Below are positions 32,132 to 40,748 of a stretch of 43,524 nucleotides of DNA, piece by piece. Below the pieces are notes generated by a model. That model did not search any database. It was not told the DNA's origin and was given only the letters and a program-made list of their open reading frames with translations. This DNA comes from Candidatus Heimdallarchaeota archaeon (GTDB taxonomy: Archaea > Asgardarchaeota > Heimdallarchaeia > Heimdallarchaeales > Heimdallarchaeaceae). The first letter of the stretch is position 1. The number at the start of each line of letters is the position of its first letter. The stretch lies in contig JAEOSZ010000047.1 in assembly GCA_016840095.1 (NCBI GenBank), positions 1-43,524 of the forward strand, given 5' to 3'. Both the position numbers and the translations under genes were made by a program.

Positions 32132-33534
32132 TAAATCACATCACTTTCTTTTCTTCTTCTAACTGTTCCGATTTCCAGACTTTCTGGAGTAACTAGCTCA
32201 TATAGGGTCGCTTTTCCTTCCTTAGGTCTGAGAATTCTACCTAATCGTTGAATAAACTGTCTTGCTTGACTAGTACCGCTGACAATTATACCTACATTTA
32301 CGTTACCACAATCCCAACCCTCATCCAAGACTTTCCCTGTAACTATTTTGGAATAAACACCTCGGCTGAATTTCTGAAGTATATCGCTCCGTTCTGAGCT
32401 TTTGGTTTCATGAGTAATTGCAGGAATTAGGTGTCTTCTACTAATATCGTAAACCATGTCATTAAATTCAGAGAAAATTATTATCTGATCTTCTAAATGA
32501 TCAACCAAAATCTCTTCTATCTTATGTAGTTTTGCTTTTGATGAGAAGACAAGATTTCTAGCATTTCGATGAGCATCTAATGCTTCTTTTGCTTCATGGT
32601 CTTGGTTTACTCTAAAAATGAGATATCTTTCATAATCTTCCGGTGTTCGGATTTGGATGTTTCTTTTTCTCAAATACTCTCTATAAGTTGACATAAGTTT
32701 GTTATATACTTCTCTTTCATCTTCGTCTAATGGAACTTTAATGGTCTTTTGTTCGTACTCTGCAACATAGCCTTTTTCAGATAAATCAGTTACACTAGCA
32801 ACCTTAATTGGTTTTCCTATGAGTTTGTATAATCTCTCCTCACCTTTATCTGAACGATCAGGAGTAGCTGTTAATCCAAGTCGGTAAGCTGAAGGAAGAC
32901 CTTCTAGTACCTTTATTGTTTCTTTTGCTCCTGCATGGTGAGCTTCATCAAGAATTACAAAGTTGAAATTCTTTCTAAGCTGATTTAGATTTAATCTAGC
33001 GCTATCATAAGTTGTTACAGTGATTTCTTTGATTTCCTTTATTTGATCTCCAAGTTGGCCAATTGAATCTCTAGAAAGAGAAGTATATTTTGCTAAATAT
33101 TCAATCCATTGATAAAGTAAATTCTTTGTAGGAACTATGATTATTGTCTTCTGTTTGAGTTTTTCAATTGCTTTTAACGCAATTACAGTTTTACCTGCAG
33201 CCGTTGGAAGAACAATTATCCCTTTTCCTTCATTATCCAAAAATTCAGTTAAAGCTCTTTCTTGATAATCTCTTAGAGATAATTTTACTTTGAATTTATC
33301 AAGATAAACTTGAGAAAGACTGCTGTCTTGCATAATTGAAGATTCAATCACAAACCCTTTCTCTTCTAGCTTGTGCATTATTTTAAAGTAATTTCTTGGA
33401 ACTGCCCTGTACTCATTTTCTTTCTTTGGATTTGCCTTAAGATAAGTTAACAATTCTTTGTCCTCAATCTTCTGACCTACCTCGAGGATTAAATCAAAAG
33501 CTACTCTAAAGAATATCTTAACATTGTTGGGCAT
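32131..33534 (-). CDS. xpb: XPB/Rad25-family DNA repair helicase
   Basis: A 467-residue superfamily 2 helicase. An N-terminal DNA-damage-recognition-like region (1-90) precedes the motor: Walker A LPTAAGKTV, motif Ia PTKNLLYQW, DEAHH (motif II), LTATPDRSD (motif III), then a thumb-like charged helical insert (about 235-320), IIIFSEFN, LDEGWDCGNV (motif V) and QFIQRLGRILRP (motif VI). Size equals archaeal XPB, shorter than eukaryotic TFIIH XPB. It opens DNA around lesions for Bax1, whose gene follows with a one-base overlap. A box A-like ATTTAAATATAAAA (about 33560-33573) is about 30 bases upstream of the ATG. Confidence 0.93.
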   Translation of the reverse strand: MPNNVKIFFRVAFDLILEVGQKIEDKELLTYLKANPKKENEYRAVPRNYFKIMHKLEEKGFVIESSIMQDSSLSQVYLDKFKVKLSLRDYQERALTEFLDNEGKGIIVLPTAAGKTVIALKAIEKLKQKTIIIVPTKNLLYQWIEYLAKYTSLSRDSIGQLGDQIKEIKEITVTTYDSARLNLNQLRKNFNFVILDEAHHAGAKETIKVLEGLPSAYRLGLTATPDRSDKGEERLYKLIGKPIKVASVTDLSEKGYVAEYEQKTIKVPLDEDEREVYNKLMSTYREYLRKRNIQIRTPEDYERYLIFRVNQDHEAKEALDAHRNARNLVFSSKAKLHKIEEILVDHLEDQIIIFSEFNDMVYDISRRHLIPAITHETKSSERSDILQKFSRGVYSKIVTGKVLDEGWDCGNVNVGIIVSGTSQARQFIQRLGRILRPKEGKATLYELVTPESLEIGTVRRRKESDVI

Positions 33535-33626
33535 AATTCTTCCTCCGTTTTATATACTTGATTTAAATATAAAAATACTATCAATTTAAGGAATTTGAAG
33601 TTTTAAAAAAGAAAAATTGAAAGAAG

Positions 33627-34658
33627 CTAAATTGAAAGCTTCCTAGGGTTGAGATAGAGATTTGATTCACTATCATCAAGTTTTACTTCTGAGTCAGAAA
33701 TTCTCAATTCTTTGAGTGCTTTCTTTATGTTTTTCTTTACTTCTTTAAAGAATCTAAGAGTTGAACTGAATAGAATTAGCATATTGTAGAAAGTTTTATC
33801 TTTAGCTAGTTTTTCTTCAAAAACATCGATTTTGTATTTTCCTCCAATATTCATAAATTGTCCATTTATTCTTGCTACAACTTTGTTATGAATATTTTTT
33901 ACTACCCAATCAGATCCGAATCTAATTCTTTTATCATCAATAACAAATGATTGGAAAATATCATGTTCATCTAAGTAACTAAAACCAAAGACTTGGCCTT
34001 GAAAACGTGGAAAATGAGCTAACTTGCGTATTCTATATAAATTACGAGTATGCTTGAATATACAGACATAAGCTGGACATGGTTCTCCAGTGGCATGAGA
34101 AATGGCAAAACTTTCACCTTGTAGTCTTTCAATACTCCCTCGCCAATAACCACTTGGTGAGAAGAGTTTCATTACAAATCTTCTCTCAAGGTGATCTTCT
34201 TGTTTCCAGAGATTCTCTCTGATTGCGAGCAGACCGTAATCTTCTCCACCAACTTTAACATCTCCAATAGTATCCATATCTCGAGTCCATTGTCTATCTT
34301 TTTGAGCTCTCTGAGCATCTAGTCTGATACCCCACTCCTCCTTGTGCATCTTTGTTCGCCATAAATCAACTTCAATGTTAAGATAGGATATCCGTTTTTC
34401 TTTTTTCTTCTCATCTACAGGTGGAACAGCTGTTACAGGAGTTACGGGTGCTTCTTTAACTACTTCTGGTTCCGGCTCTGGTTCTGGCTTGACTATTTCT
34501 TTTTCTTGTTCTGTAATTTTCTCTTGTTGTTCTTCAATTTCCTCTTGTTGTTCTTCAATTTTCTCTTTTTGTTCTTCAATTTCCTTTTGTAATTCACTCA
34601 TATATTCAGCTTTTTCTTGCTTCTCTTCTTCAATTTGCTTATTTTCTTCAAAAGACAT
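33627..34658 (-). CDS. Coiled-coil protein with LURP-one/tubby-like C-terminal domain
   Basis: A 343-residue protein. Residues 1-55 are an uninterrupted Glu/Gln/Lys heptad coiled coil, encoded partly by 21-base repeats. Residues 56-90 form a Pro/Glu/Val linker (PEPEPEPE). From about residue 155 the domain has strands like FAISHATGEPCPAYVCIFKH, FQSFVIDDKRIRFGSDW and KVVARINGQFMNIGGKYKIDVFEE, ending in a helix FYNMLILFSSTLRFF; this order of a D-x-x-x-x strand followed by V-A-x-I and Y-x-I-x-V is that of LURP-one-related / tubby C-terminal-like barrels, which bind membranes or lipids. The 90-150 segment is unassigned. Function unknown; a self-associating membrane-surface protein is plausible. 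Confidence 0.5.
   Translation of the reverse strand: MSFEENKQIEEEKQEKAEYMSELQKEIEEQKEKIEEQQEEIEEQQEKITEQEKEIVKPEPEPEPEVVKEAPVTPVTAVPPVDEKKKEKRISYLNIEVDLWRTKMHKEEWGIRLDAQRAQKDRQWTRDMDTIGDVKVGGEDYGLLAIRENLWKQEDHLERRFVMKLFSPSGYWRGSIERLQGESFAISHATGEPCPAYVCIFKHTRNLYRIRKLAHFPRFQGQVFGFSYLDEHDIFQSFVIDDKRIRFGSDWVVKNIHNKVVARINGQFMNIGGKYKIDVFEEKLAKDKTFYNMLILFSSTLRFFKEVKKNIKKALKELRISDSEVKLDDSESNLYLNPRKLSI
34506..34589 (-). repeat. Four tandem 21-base repeats encoding coiled-coil heptads
   Basis: Four consecutive 21-base units (34506-34526, 34527-34547, 34548-34568, 34569-34589) of the form TTGTTCTTCAATTT-C/T-CT-C/T-TT-G/T on the plus strand, differing at a few positions. Each encodes seven residues of the E/Q/K heptad coil at the N-terminus of the LURP-like protein, so copy number can change in whole heptads without a frameshift. 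Confidence 0.75.
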
Positions 34659-34750
34659 CTTAATCTACCTTATAACAGTAAATTATCGATTTCAATACTT
34701 TAAACTTTCTGTCTGGTTAAATTAAAAATAATGTTAAATAAAATAAAACA

Positions 34751-35566
34751 CTATTGATTTTCACTCTTTAAAGCTTCAACTAACCAAGGTAGTGTTTCAA
34801 CGACATCTCCTTTGACTCTATAATGGATTAAATGGTCATAGTAAGTTGGAGTCAAATTAAAGATGGCTTTTTTTGTAGAAGGAGGTGGCGCTAATACTAT
34901 ATCTGCCGCAGGAAAAACTCCTAAACTTGTTCCGATCCCAATCGCTATATCACTTTTTACAGCCAGTCTCATAGCTTTACTCATTATAGATGGATCTAAA
35001 AGTTCTTCAAAAAGAACTACTTTAGGTTTAAGTGGTTTTCCACATTTTGGACATTTAGGATATGGGCGAATTTTCAAGTGTTTATCTTCGTTAAGTCCCT
35101 CTTCAAAACCACACTTAATACAGTGCATATACTCTGCATTTCCATGAACTTCGTAGACATCTTTTGAACCTGATTTTATATGTAAACCATCGATATTTTG
35201 TGTTACAATATGAATTTTATCAACACCAAACATTTCTTGAATTTGAGTAACAGAATAATGTGCAACATTAGGTTTAGTATCACCAAAGTTTTCATATAAC
35301 TCTCTGAAAAATTCCCAAACTTTGTCAGGTTTTTTCTTGAATGCTCGGAGAGAAGAAATTTCAAAAGGGTCATACTTGTCCCATAAACCACCAGGAGAAC
35401 GGAAATCTGGTACTCCACTAGGAACACTAATACCTGCTCCACTGAAAATAACTACATTCTCTGCTTCTTTGATGTGTTGAGCAACAGTATTGATGATTTC
35501 AGTTATCGATGTCAAAGGATTCACTTCTACTAATATATTATTGAATAGCTTGTTTATATTTTTCAC
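34751..35566 (-). CDS. sir2: Sirtuin (Sir2-family NAD-dependent deacylase)
   Basis: A 271-residue sirtuin. NAD-binding GAGISVPSGVPDFRSPGGLW (43-62), TQNIDGLH (122-129), catalytic His141 (EVHGNA), the zinc tetrad C149/C152 and C172/C175, and GIGTSLGVFPA near the C-terminus are all present. The canonical V-x-F-G-E just after the zinc module reads VVLFEE, a small change. There is no Tyr/Arg pair of the kind used by desuccinylating sirtuins, so deacetylation of protein lysines (Alba-like or metabolic enzymes in archaea) is the expected activity, in the cytosol. The N-terminal 30 residues before the Rossmann core look like an extension. Divergent from the fumarase operon across 62 bases. Confidence 0.93.
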   Translation of the reverse strand: MKNINKLFNNILVEVNPLTSITEIINTVAQHIKEAENVVIFSGAGISVPSGVPDFRSPGGLWDKYDPFEISSLRAFKKKPDKVWEFFRELYENFGDTKPNVAHYSVTQIQEMFGVDKIHIVTQNIDGLHIKSGSKDVYEVHGNAEYMHCIKCGFEEGLNEDKHLKIRPYPKCPKCGKPLKPKVVLFEELLDPSIMSKAMRLAVKSDIAIGIGTSLGVFPAADIVLAPPPSTKKAIFNLTPTYYDHLIHYRVKGDVVETLPWLVEALKSENQ

Positions 35567-35617
35567 TAGGTTATGAAAGCGTTAAGTCCCCTTCGAAAAG
35601 TTAAATAGGATTATTCT

Positions 35618-35625
35618 GGAGGGGG
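35618..35625 (+). promoter_or_regulatory. Shine-Dalgarno-like element before the fumarase operon
   Basis: GGAGGGGG ends 3 bases before the ATG at 35629, unusually strong for this window. A box A-like AGTTAAATAG at about 35599-35608 would start transcription at the ATG itself, so either the SD is unused or the start site lies further upstream. Confidence 0.4.
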
Positions 35626-35628
35626 CTT

Positions 35629-36225
35629 ATGGAACATCATTTGAGTACACCTATCCCCCCTGAAGAACTTAAGAAGATCAAAATTGGGGATATTGTATAT
35701 GTTACTGGAACTGTTGTAACAGCCCGTGATGAAGCTCATCTCAAAGCTTTAGAATTGCATAAAGAGGGAAAACAACCTCCAGTAGATTTTCAAGGTATAG
35801 GTCTTTTTCATTGTGGTCCAGTAATGAAAAAGAATGAGCAAGGAGAGTGGACTGTCGTAGCAGCAGGTCCAACTACATCAGCTAGAATGGAAATTTTCCA
35901 AGATGAGTTTATTAAAACATTCCATCCAGGGATTATAATTGGTAAAGGGGGAATGGGAGAAAGAACAACCAAAGCATGTCAAGAAGAAACATGTATCTAC
36001 GGATACTTCACTGGTGGAGCAGCATTACTAGCCGCTGATAGAATAACGAAAGTAAAGGATGTTTTTTGGTTTGAAGAATTAGGAATGCCAGAGTGTCTGT
36101 GGGTTTATGAAGTAGAAGACTTTGGACCACTAACAGTTACTATTGATACACATGGTGGAAATCTTACTGATGAATCGAAGAAGAATATAGAAGCAAATAA
36201 AGAAAGGATACTACAGGAGTTGTAA
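35629..36225 (+). CDS. Class I fumarase, beta subunit (FumA C-terminal / TtdB family)
   Basis: A 198-residue protein equal to the C-terminal domain of iron-sulfur fumarases and to the beta subunit of L(+)-tartrate dehydratase. Family landmarks: an early KIGDIVYVTGTVVTARDEAH, LFHCGPVM with a conserved Cys, AGPTTSARM, IIGKGGMGE and a final FEELGMPECLWVYEVEDFGPL. It joins the alpha subunit to hydrate fumarate to malate. It is encoded 3 bases before the alpha gene, and here the beta gene comes first, the reverse of the usual alpha-beta order. Tartrate dehydratase activity cannot be excluded from sequence alone. Confidence 0.88.
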   Translation: MEHHLSTPIPPEELKKIKIGDIVYVTGTVVTARDEAHLKALELHKEGKQPPVDFQGIGLFHCGPVMKKNEQGEWTVVAAGPTTSARMEIFQDEFIKTFHPGIIIGKGGMGERTTKACQEETCIYGYFTGGAALLAADRITKVKDVFWFEELGMPECLWVYEVEDFGPLTVTIDTHGGNLTDESKKNIEANKERILQEL

Positions 36226-36228
36226 AAA

Positions 36229-37107
36229 ATGAAGGATATAGCACAAGTAGTAGAAGATACAGCTGCAAAATTACTTAAAATTGCAGCAACAAAACTTCCA
36301 AGTGAAGTTAAGGAAGCATTGATTGCTGGTGAAAAAGATACAGAAGGAAGTCTAGGTAAATCACAATTGAGTGCAATCAATGAAAATGTTGGTTTAGCAG
36401 AAACTTTCAGTAAACCAATGTGTCAAGATACTGGACTAGTTTCCTTTTTTGTAAAAATAGGTGATAAGTTTCCAATTAGATCTGAAGTGAAAACAGCTCT
36501 GATTAAAGCTACTAAGAAAGCAACAGAGAATGTTCCTCTTAGACCAAATGCTGTTGATATGTTCAAAGGTAACACAAAGAACAACGTAGGTTTGAGAGGT
36601 TTTGTACCTTGGTTCTATTTTGATCTTGTTGAAGGGGACAAATGTGAGATAATAGCTATGCCTAAAGGCGGAGGTAGTTCCAATGTTGGAAAAATGAAGA
36701 TGATACCACCTGGCAAAGGCATTAAAGGAGTAAAAGAGTTTGTAGTAGAAGCTTTAGCTGCAGCAGGACCTCTTGCATGCCCACCATATACTGTAGGTGT
36801 TGGTGTAGGTGGTGGAGAGGATATGTGCATGAATCTTGCTAAGAAAGCTCTTCTAAGACCATTGTATAAGTATCACAAAGATGAGAAAATAGCTGATCTT
36901 GAAAAGGAGCTCCTTGCAACTCTGAACAAACTTGAAATTGGTGCAATGGGACTTGGTGAAGGACCATCAGTATTAGATGTTCATATGGAGTTTGCCGCAA
37001 GACATCCAGCAAGTTTACCAGTTGGAGTTGTTATTTCATGTTGGGCATTAAGACATGCTGGAGCTACAATTGATAAAGAAGGAAATGTTGAATGGCATCC
37101 TCATTAA
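36229..37107 (+). CDS. Class I fumarase, alpha subunit (FumA N-terminal / TtdA family)
   Basis: A 292-residue subunit carrying the 4Fe-4S cluster. The three cluster cysteines are expected at MCQDTG, GPLACPPYT and ISCWALRH, all present. Other family blocks are MFKGNTKNNVG, KGGGSSNVGKMKM, the GVGVGGGEDM loop and GAMGLGEGPSVL. With the beta subunit it interconverts fumarate and malate; the oxygen-sensitive cluster fits a mainly anaerobic cell that also keeps a flavodiiron protein. A CAGGAG ribosome-binding site lies inside the end of the beta gene, 3 bases separating the two. The stop overlaps by 4 bases the end of the convergent, frameshifted methyltransferase. Confidence 0.9.
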   Translation: MKDIAQVVEDTAAKLLKIAATKLPSEVKEALIAGEKDTEGSLGKSQLSAINENVGLAETFSKPMCQDTGLVSFFVKIGDKFPIRSEVKTALIKATKKATENVPLRPNAVDMFKGNTKNNVGLRGFVPWFYFDLVEGDKCEIIAMPKGGGSSNVGKMKMIPPGKGIKGVKEFVVEALAAAGPLACPPYTVGVGVGGGEDMCMNLAKKALLRPLYKYHKDEKIADLEKELLATLNKLEIGAMGLGEGPSVLDVHMEFAARHPASLPVGVVISCWALRHAGATIDKEGNVEWHPH

Positions 37108-37657
37108 ATCTTTTTTAATGAATAAAATATTCCATTTCTTAGTTTTTCTCCATCGAAATATTTTCTCTTTTCCTTCTTTTCAAGAATAAAAATGTCTCTA
37201 ATTAGAGGTAGTGCTGTCTCAATTCGATTGAGCATCGTTTTTCCCTCTTTAATGCCAATTAGTAGTACTCCATCTTTCTTAGTTGCTCTATGAAGCTCTT
37301 TAACTAACTCTTGAAATTTCGGGTAGTTGTTCTGTCCTATTATACAACAAGTTACATTGTAGAGCATCACAATGTCTATTGTTTTATTTGCTAAAGGAAT
37401 TTCATTTTGATCTTCTAATTTTATTATCTCTATAATCTCTCCAAAATTGAATTTAATAACCTTAGAAGATAGCTGTTCAAGTTCTTCTTGATCTTCATCA
37501 ATAGCTATAACTTTTCCTTTTGGACATACAATTTTTGCAACTGGTAATGTATAATTCCATTTCCACAATCGAAATCTAAAATTGACATTCCTTTTTTAAC
37601 ACCCAATTCGATTAGATGTTGAGCTAAAAACTCTTGTACTTCTTCATTTACTGACAT
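37104..37657 (-). pseudogene. Class I SAM methyltransferase, frameshifted in motif I
   Basis: From ATG 37657 one frame encodes an N-terminal helix ending with VKKGMSILDFDCGNG, the start of motif I of a Rossmann SAM-dependent methyltransferase. The continuation, NYTLPVAKIVCPKGKVIAIDEDQEEL (shortened here in sense), is in a different frame, beginning at about 37555. Together they form one normal protein of about 184 residues with motif I (G-x-G-N), the acidic IAIDED (SAM ribose), DIVMLYNV (motif IV) and a YFDGEKLRNGIFYSLKK end. One missing A in the AATT stretch at 37554-37556 accounts exactly for the break. Either a recent inactivation or a sequencing/assembly error. The product would be a small cytosolic methyltransferase, substrate unknown. 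Confidence 0.75.
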
Positions 37658-37715
37658 TAGTAAGTTTTGTAAACTACACATTTATTAGTGCTTTTACGTA
37701 TTTCTTATTGATACA

Positions 37716-38372
37716 ATGATGTTTTGCTGTAGAAGAGTAAGAACAAATTTGGTTGTAGTTTCACTAATCTTAGTTGTATTATTATCAGTAAAAACATCTA
37801 ATGCTAATTCAGAATTAGACGGTGTCTTGAAATTAACTATTAGTTCAATAACATGGGAATTTGACTCGAAGACTGAGAACTATGCTTCGTTTGATATGTA
37901 TATTAACATAACTATAGACAATATTTCAGATAAAGCAATTGAAACTTACTTCCCTGATAGCTGTAAGTTTGATTCTTATATTAATTATCAACTAAATGAT
38001 TCTTCACTCACGCTTACCACACATGGAAATGATGTGTGTTTATTTGTAATTTTAGGTCTAATATGTCCTCCAGGAGCAACATTAGTACTTGACTATGAGA
38101 GAGTAAACATAAATGATTCTTCACTTACAACACTACCTAATGGATATTATGAATTAGTAGTTGGAGAACAGTTTACAGATTCAAATTCTTATTTTGAAAG
38201 CGAAGCCAGAACTACTTTTCAAATTTACGATAATTCGAGTTTCATAACTTTACCAGAAAGACCAACTTATCAATTGACTGAAGATACATATACAGTTCTA
38301 ACCTCTCTAATATTATTACCAATATTGTTTCGATTTTTCAGAAGAAAAAGAAACAATTCTAGGTTTCTATGA
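37716..38372 (+). CDS. Surface protein with signal peptide and C-terminal membrane anchor
   Basis: A 218-residue protein. Basic residues (RRVRTN) precede a hydrophobic stretch (about 11-25) that ends near an Ala-Asn-Ser, so a signal peptide is likely. The body, about 30-185, is strand-rich with many N-x-S/T sequons (NIT, NIS, NDS, NSS), typical of glycosylated archaeal exported proteins. The C-terminus has a second hydrophobic helix (about 192-208, VLTSLILLPILF) followed by a basic RRKRN tail, a stop-transfer anchor, so the domain faces outside. No enzyme motif. Divergent from the frameshifted methyltransferase across 58 bases. Confidence 0.65.
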   Translation: MMFCCRRVRTNLVVVSLILVVLLSVKTSNANSELDGVLKLTISSITWEFDSKTENYASFDMYINITIDNISDKAIETYFPDSCKFDSYINYQLNDSSLTLTTHGNDVCLFVILGLICPPGATLVLDYERVNINDSSLTTLPNGYYELVVGEQFTDSNSYFESEARTTFQIYDNSSFITLPERPTYQLTEDTYTVLTSLILLPILFRFFRRKRNNSRFL

Positions 38373-38415
38373 TAAATCTCCTAAGTTTTATTAATGTTTG
38401 ATTTTTCTTACAAAC

Positions 38416-38607
38416 ATGAATTTGGATTCAGAAATAAACAAAATCAAAGAGTTAGTGATGGAATACACAGAATACAATGAAACTTCTAACTGGGAAAGGT
38501 TTTCAGAACTTTGGCATCCTGAAGCTAGAAGATTAAACGTAGGAAATAAGAATGAACTACTAATTACTCCTACAGAAGATATTGAGAAATTCTTATTATC
38601 TCCTTAA
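38416..38607 (+). CDS. NTF2/SnoaL-like fragment, truncated
   Basis: A 63-residue product (from ATG 38416; TTG 38398 is less likely). It begins like the first half of a SnoaL/NTF2-like 'lumazine-binding' protein: a helix IKELVMEYTEYNETSNWERF then SELWHPEARR, with the usual His-Pro. Full members need about 120-130 residues for the cone fold, and here the frame stops after the second segment with 14 bases before the oligopeptidase gene. No continuation is visible in another frame. It looks like a decayed remnant, though a short dimeric form cannot be excluded. Confidence 0.45.
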   Translation: MNLDSEINKIKELVMEYTEYNETSNWERFSELWHPEARRLNVGNKNELLITPTEDIEKFLLSP

Positions 38608-38621
38608 ATTATGATTAAATC

Positions 38622-40667
38622 ATGAGTAAGAAAATTCAACCTCCTGTTGCTAAAAAAGAATTGAAAAAGCTTGAAATTCATGAAGTAGAAAGAGAAGATA
38701 ACTACTTCTGGCTTAGATTCAAAGAAAATCAAGAAGTAATTGATTACTTAACAGCTGAAAATGATTACACTAAGGAGAAAACTAAACATCTAGATTCTTT
38801 TACTGATGAATTATTCACTGAGATGAAGAACAGAATAAAAGAAGATGACGAAAGTGTTCCCTACAAATACAAAGACTACTTCTATTATGATAAAGATGTA
38901 AAAGATAAGGAATACAAAGTTTATTGTCGTAAGTATCTTTCTTTAGATGCTGAAGAGGAAGTGCTCCTTGATTTAAACGAACTAGCTAAGGATTTTGAAT
39001 ATTACAAACTGCGAACTTTTAAGATAAGTCCCAATCAGAAGTTACTGGCATATTCAATAGATACAACAGGCTATGAAAAGTTCGTTATTAATATCAAAGA
39101 TTTAGAAACAGGTGAAACCTATGCTCCAGGAATTGAAAACATAGGTTGGAACTTTGAATGGGGGGATGATAGCACTATCTTCTACAATGTAAGAGATGAA
39201 GCTCAAAGACCCTACATGCTAAGAAGACATGTTATAGGGATTCCATCAGAAAGAGACGCAATTATTTTTGAAGAAAAGGACATTGAGAGAAGAGTATCTG
39301 TAAGAAGAAGTAAAGATCAGAAATTTCTCTTCATGGACTCTGTATCAACATTAAGTTCTGAAACACACTTCTTAGATCTGAATCAACCTATGGGCGAATT
39401 CAAACTCTTCTATCCAAGAGAGGAGGAACATGAATATGTGCTCTCTCATAAAGATGACTACTTCTATGTTATTACGAATTCAGAGAATTCTACTAATTTC
39501 AGATTAATTAGAACTCCATTAGAAAAAACTGACAAAGAAAATTGGGAGGAGATTCTCCCTCATAATGAAGATGTAAGGCTTAGTTATGCTGAATCTTTCA
39601 AAGATTTCATGGTAATCCATAAACGTGAAGAAGGATTGCCCAAAGTTGATATCTTCTATGAAATGGATGATGAGAGAAATCATACTATTGAATTTCCTGA
39701 ATCTGTATATACCCTTTGGAGGGGAGATAATCTCGAGTACACAAGTGAAATATATAGAGTAGAGTATACATCTTTAATTACTCCAAAATCAACCTATGAT
39801 TATCATGTTTCATCTAATGAATTGGAATTAAAGAAACAAGATGAAATTAAGAATTATGACAAGGATGATTTTGTAACTGAAAGAAAGCTTATTGAAGCAC
39901 GAGATGGCACTCAAGTTCCAATCACAATTGTTCATAGAAAAGATATTAATTTTCCAGCACCAACATACCTCTATGGCTATGGCTCCTACGGAGTTAACAT
40001 GGACCCAGAATTCTCATCATCAATACTCAGCTTAACTGAAAGAGGGATTATATATGTTATATCTCATGTAAGAGGAGGTGGAGAATTAGGAAGACCTTGG
40101 TATGAAGATGGAAAAATGCTGAAGAAGAAAAACTCCTTCTATGATTTCATCGATACCGCAGAACATCTATTAAAAGAAAATGTAACAACAAAAGAACAAC
40201 TAGTTATTGCAGGTGGAAGTGCAGGAGGTTTACTAGTTGGAGCATGTGTTACAATGAGACCAGATCTATTTCACTTTGTTATACCTAGAGTTCCATTCGT
40301 TGATGTCGTGACAACTATGTTGGATGATAGTATCCCTCTAACAGCCCAAGAATGGAAAGAGTGGGGAAATCCAAATGATAAAGAGCAATTCGATTATATG
40401 TTATCTTATTCTCCCTATGATCAAATTAGAGCAATTGATTATCCTCATATGCTAGTTACTACTGGTTTAAATGATCCAAGAGTAGCTTTTTGGGAGCCAG
40501 CTAAATTTGTAGCCAAACTTAGGGCACTAAAAACAGATAATAATGATTTGGTACTTAAAACAAACATGGGAGCAGGACATCATGGTGCTTCTGGTAGATA
40601 TCAGTATCTAAAGGAAACAGCTTTTATTTATGCTAACATTCTCGACAAGGTTAACTTAGCAAAGTGA
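38622..40667 (+). CDS. ptrB: Oligopeptidase B-like serine peptidase (S9A)
   Basis: A 681-residue prolyl-oligopeptidase-family enzyme. The beta-propeller half (about 60-400) is followed by the alpha/beta-hydrolase half with the catalytic triad: Ser533 in GGSAGG, Asp618 in GLNDPR, and His653 in GAGHHGASG. The signatures YGYGSYGVNM, HVRGGGELGRPWY and TAQEWKEWGNP match oligopeptidase B, which cuts short peptides after Arg or Lys, more closely than prolyl oligopeptidase. No signal peptide, so cytosolic peptide turnover. It follows the NTF2-like remnant by 14 bases and is probably co-transcribed with it. Oligopeptidase B is mostly bacterial and eukaryotic, so lateral acquisition is possible. Confidence 0.9.
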   Translation: MSKKIQPPVAKKELKKLEIHEVEREDNYFWLRFKENQEVIDYLTAENDYTKEKTKHLDSFTDELFTEMKNRIKEDDESVPYKYKDYFYYDKDVKDKEYKVYCRKYLSLDAEEEVLLDLNELAKDFEYYKLRTFKISPNQKLLAYSIDTTGYEKFVINIKDLETGETYAPGIENIGWNFEWGDDSTIFYNVRDEAQRPYMLRRHVIGIPSERDAIIFEEKDIERRVSVRRSKDQKFLFMDSVSTLSSETHFLDLNQPMGEFKLFYPREEEHEYVLSHKDDYFYVITNSENSTNFRLIRTPLEKTDKENWEEILPHNEDVRLSYAESFKDFMVIHKREEGLPKVDIFYEMDDERNHTIEFPESVYTLWRGDNLEYTSEIYRVEYTSLITPKSTYDYHVSSNELELKKQDEIKNYDKDDFVTERKLIEARDGTQVPITIVHRKDINFPAPTYLYGYGSYGVNMDPEFSSSILSLTERGIIYVISHVRGGGELGRPWYEDGKMLKKKNSFYDFIDTAEHLLKENVTTKEQLVIAGGSAGGLLVGACVTMRPDLFHFVIPRVPFVDVVTTMLDDSIPLTAQEWKEWGNPNDKEQFDYMLSYSPYDQIRAIDYPHMLVTTGLNDPRVAFWEPAKFVAKLRALKTDNNDLVLKTNMGAGHHGASGRYQYLKETAFIYANILDKVNLAK

Positions 40668-40748
40668 ATCAGTTCCTCTCTTTTTCTTCATTATTTATTC
40701 TTGAAGATAAAATTAAATACTTCTTTCAATTACATCTAAGTGAGTACT

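Noticed and set aside
34506..34589. CRISPR-like direct repeats
   Set aside because: The units are contiguous 21-base, coding-phase repeats with no spacers and no cas genes nearby.
34489..34725. Ser/Cys-rich 78-residue frame on the plus strand
   Set aside because: It is the complement of the heptad repeats in the LURP-like gene; the low-complexity composition is an artefact.
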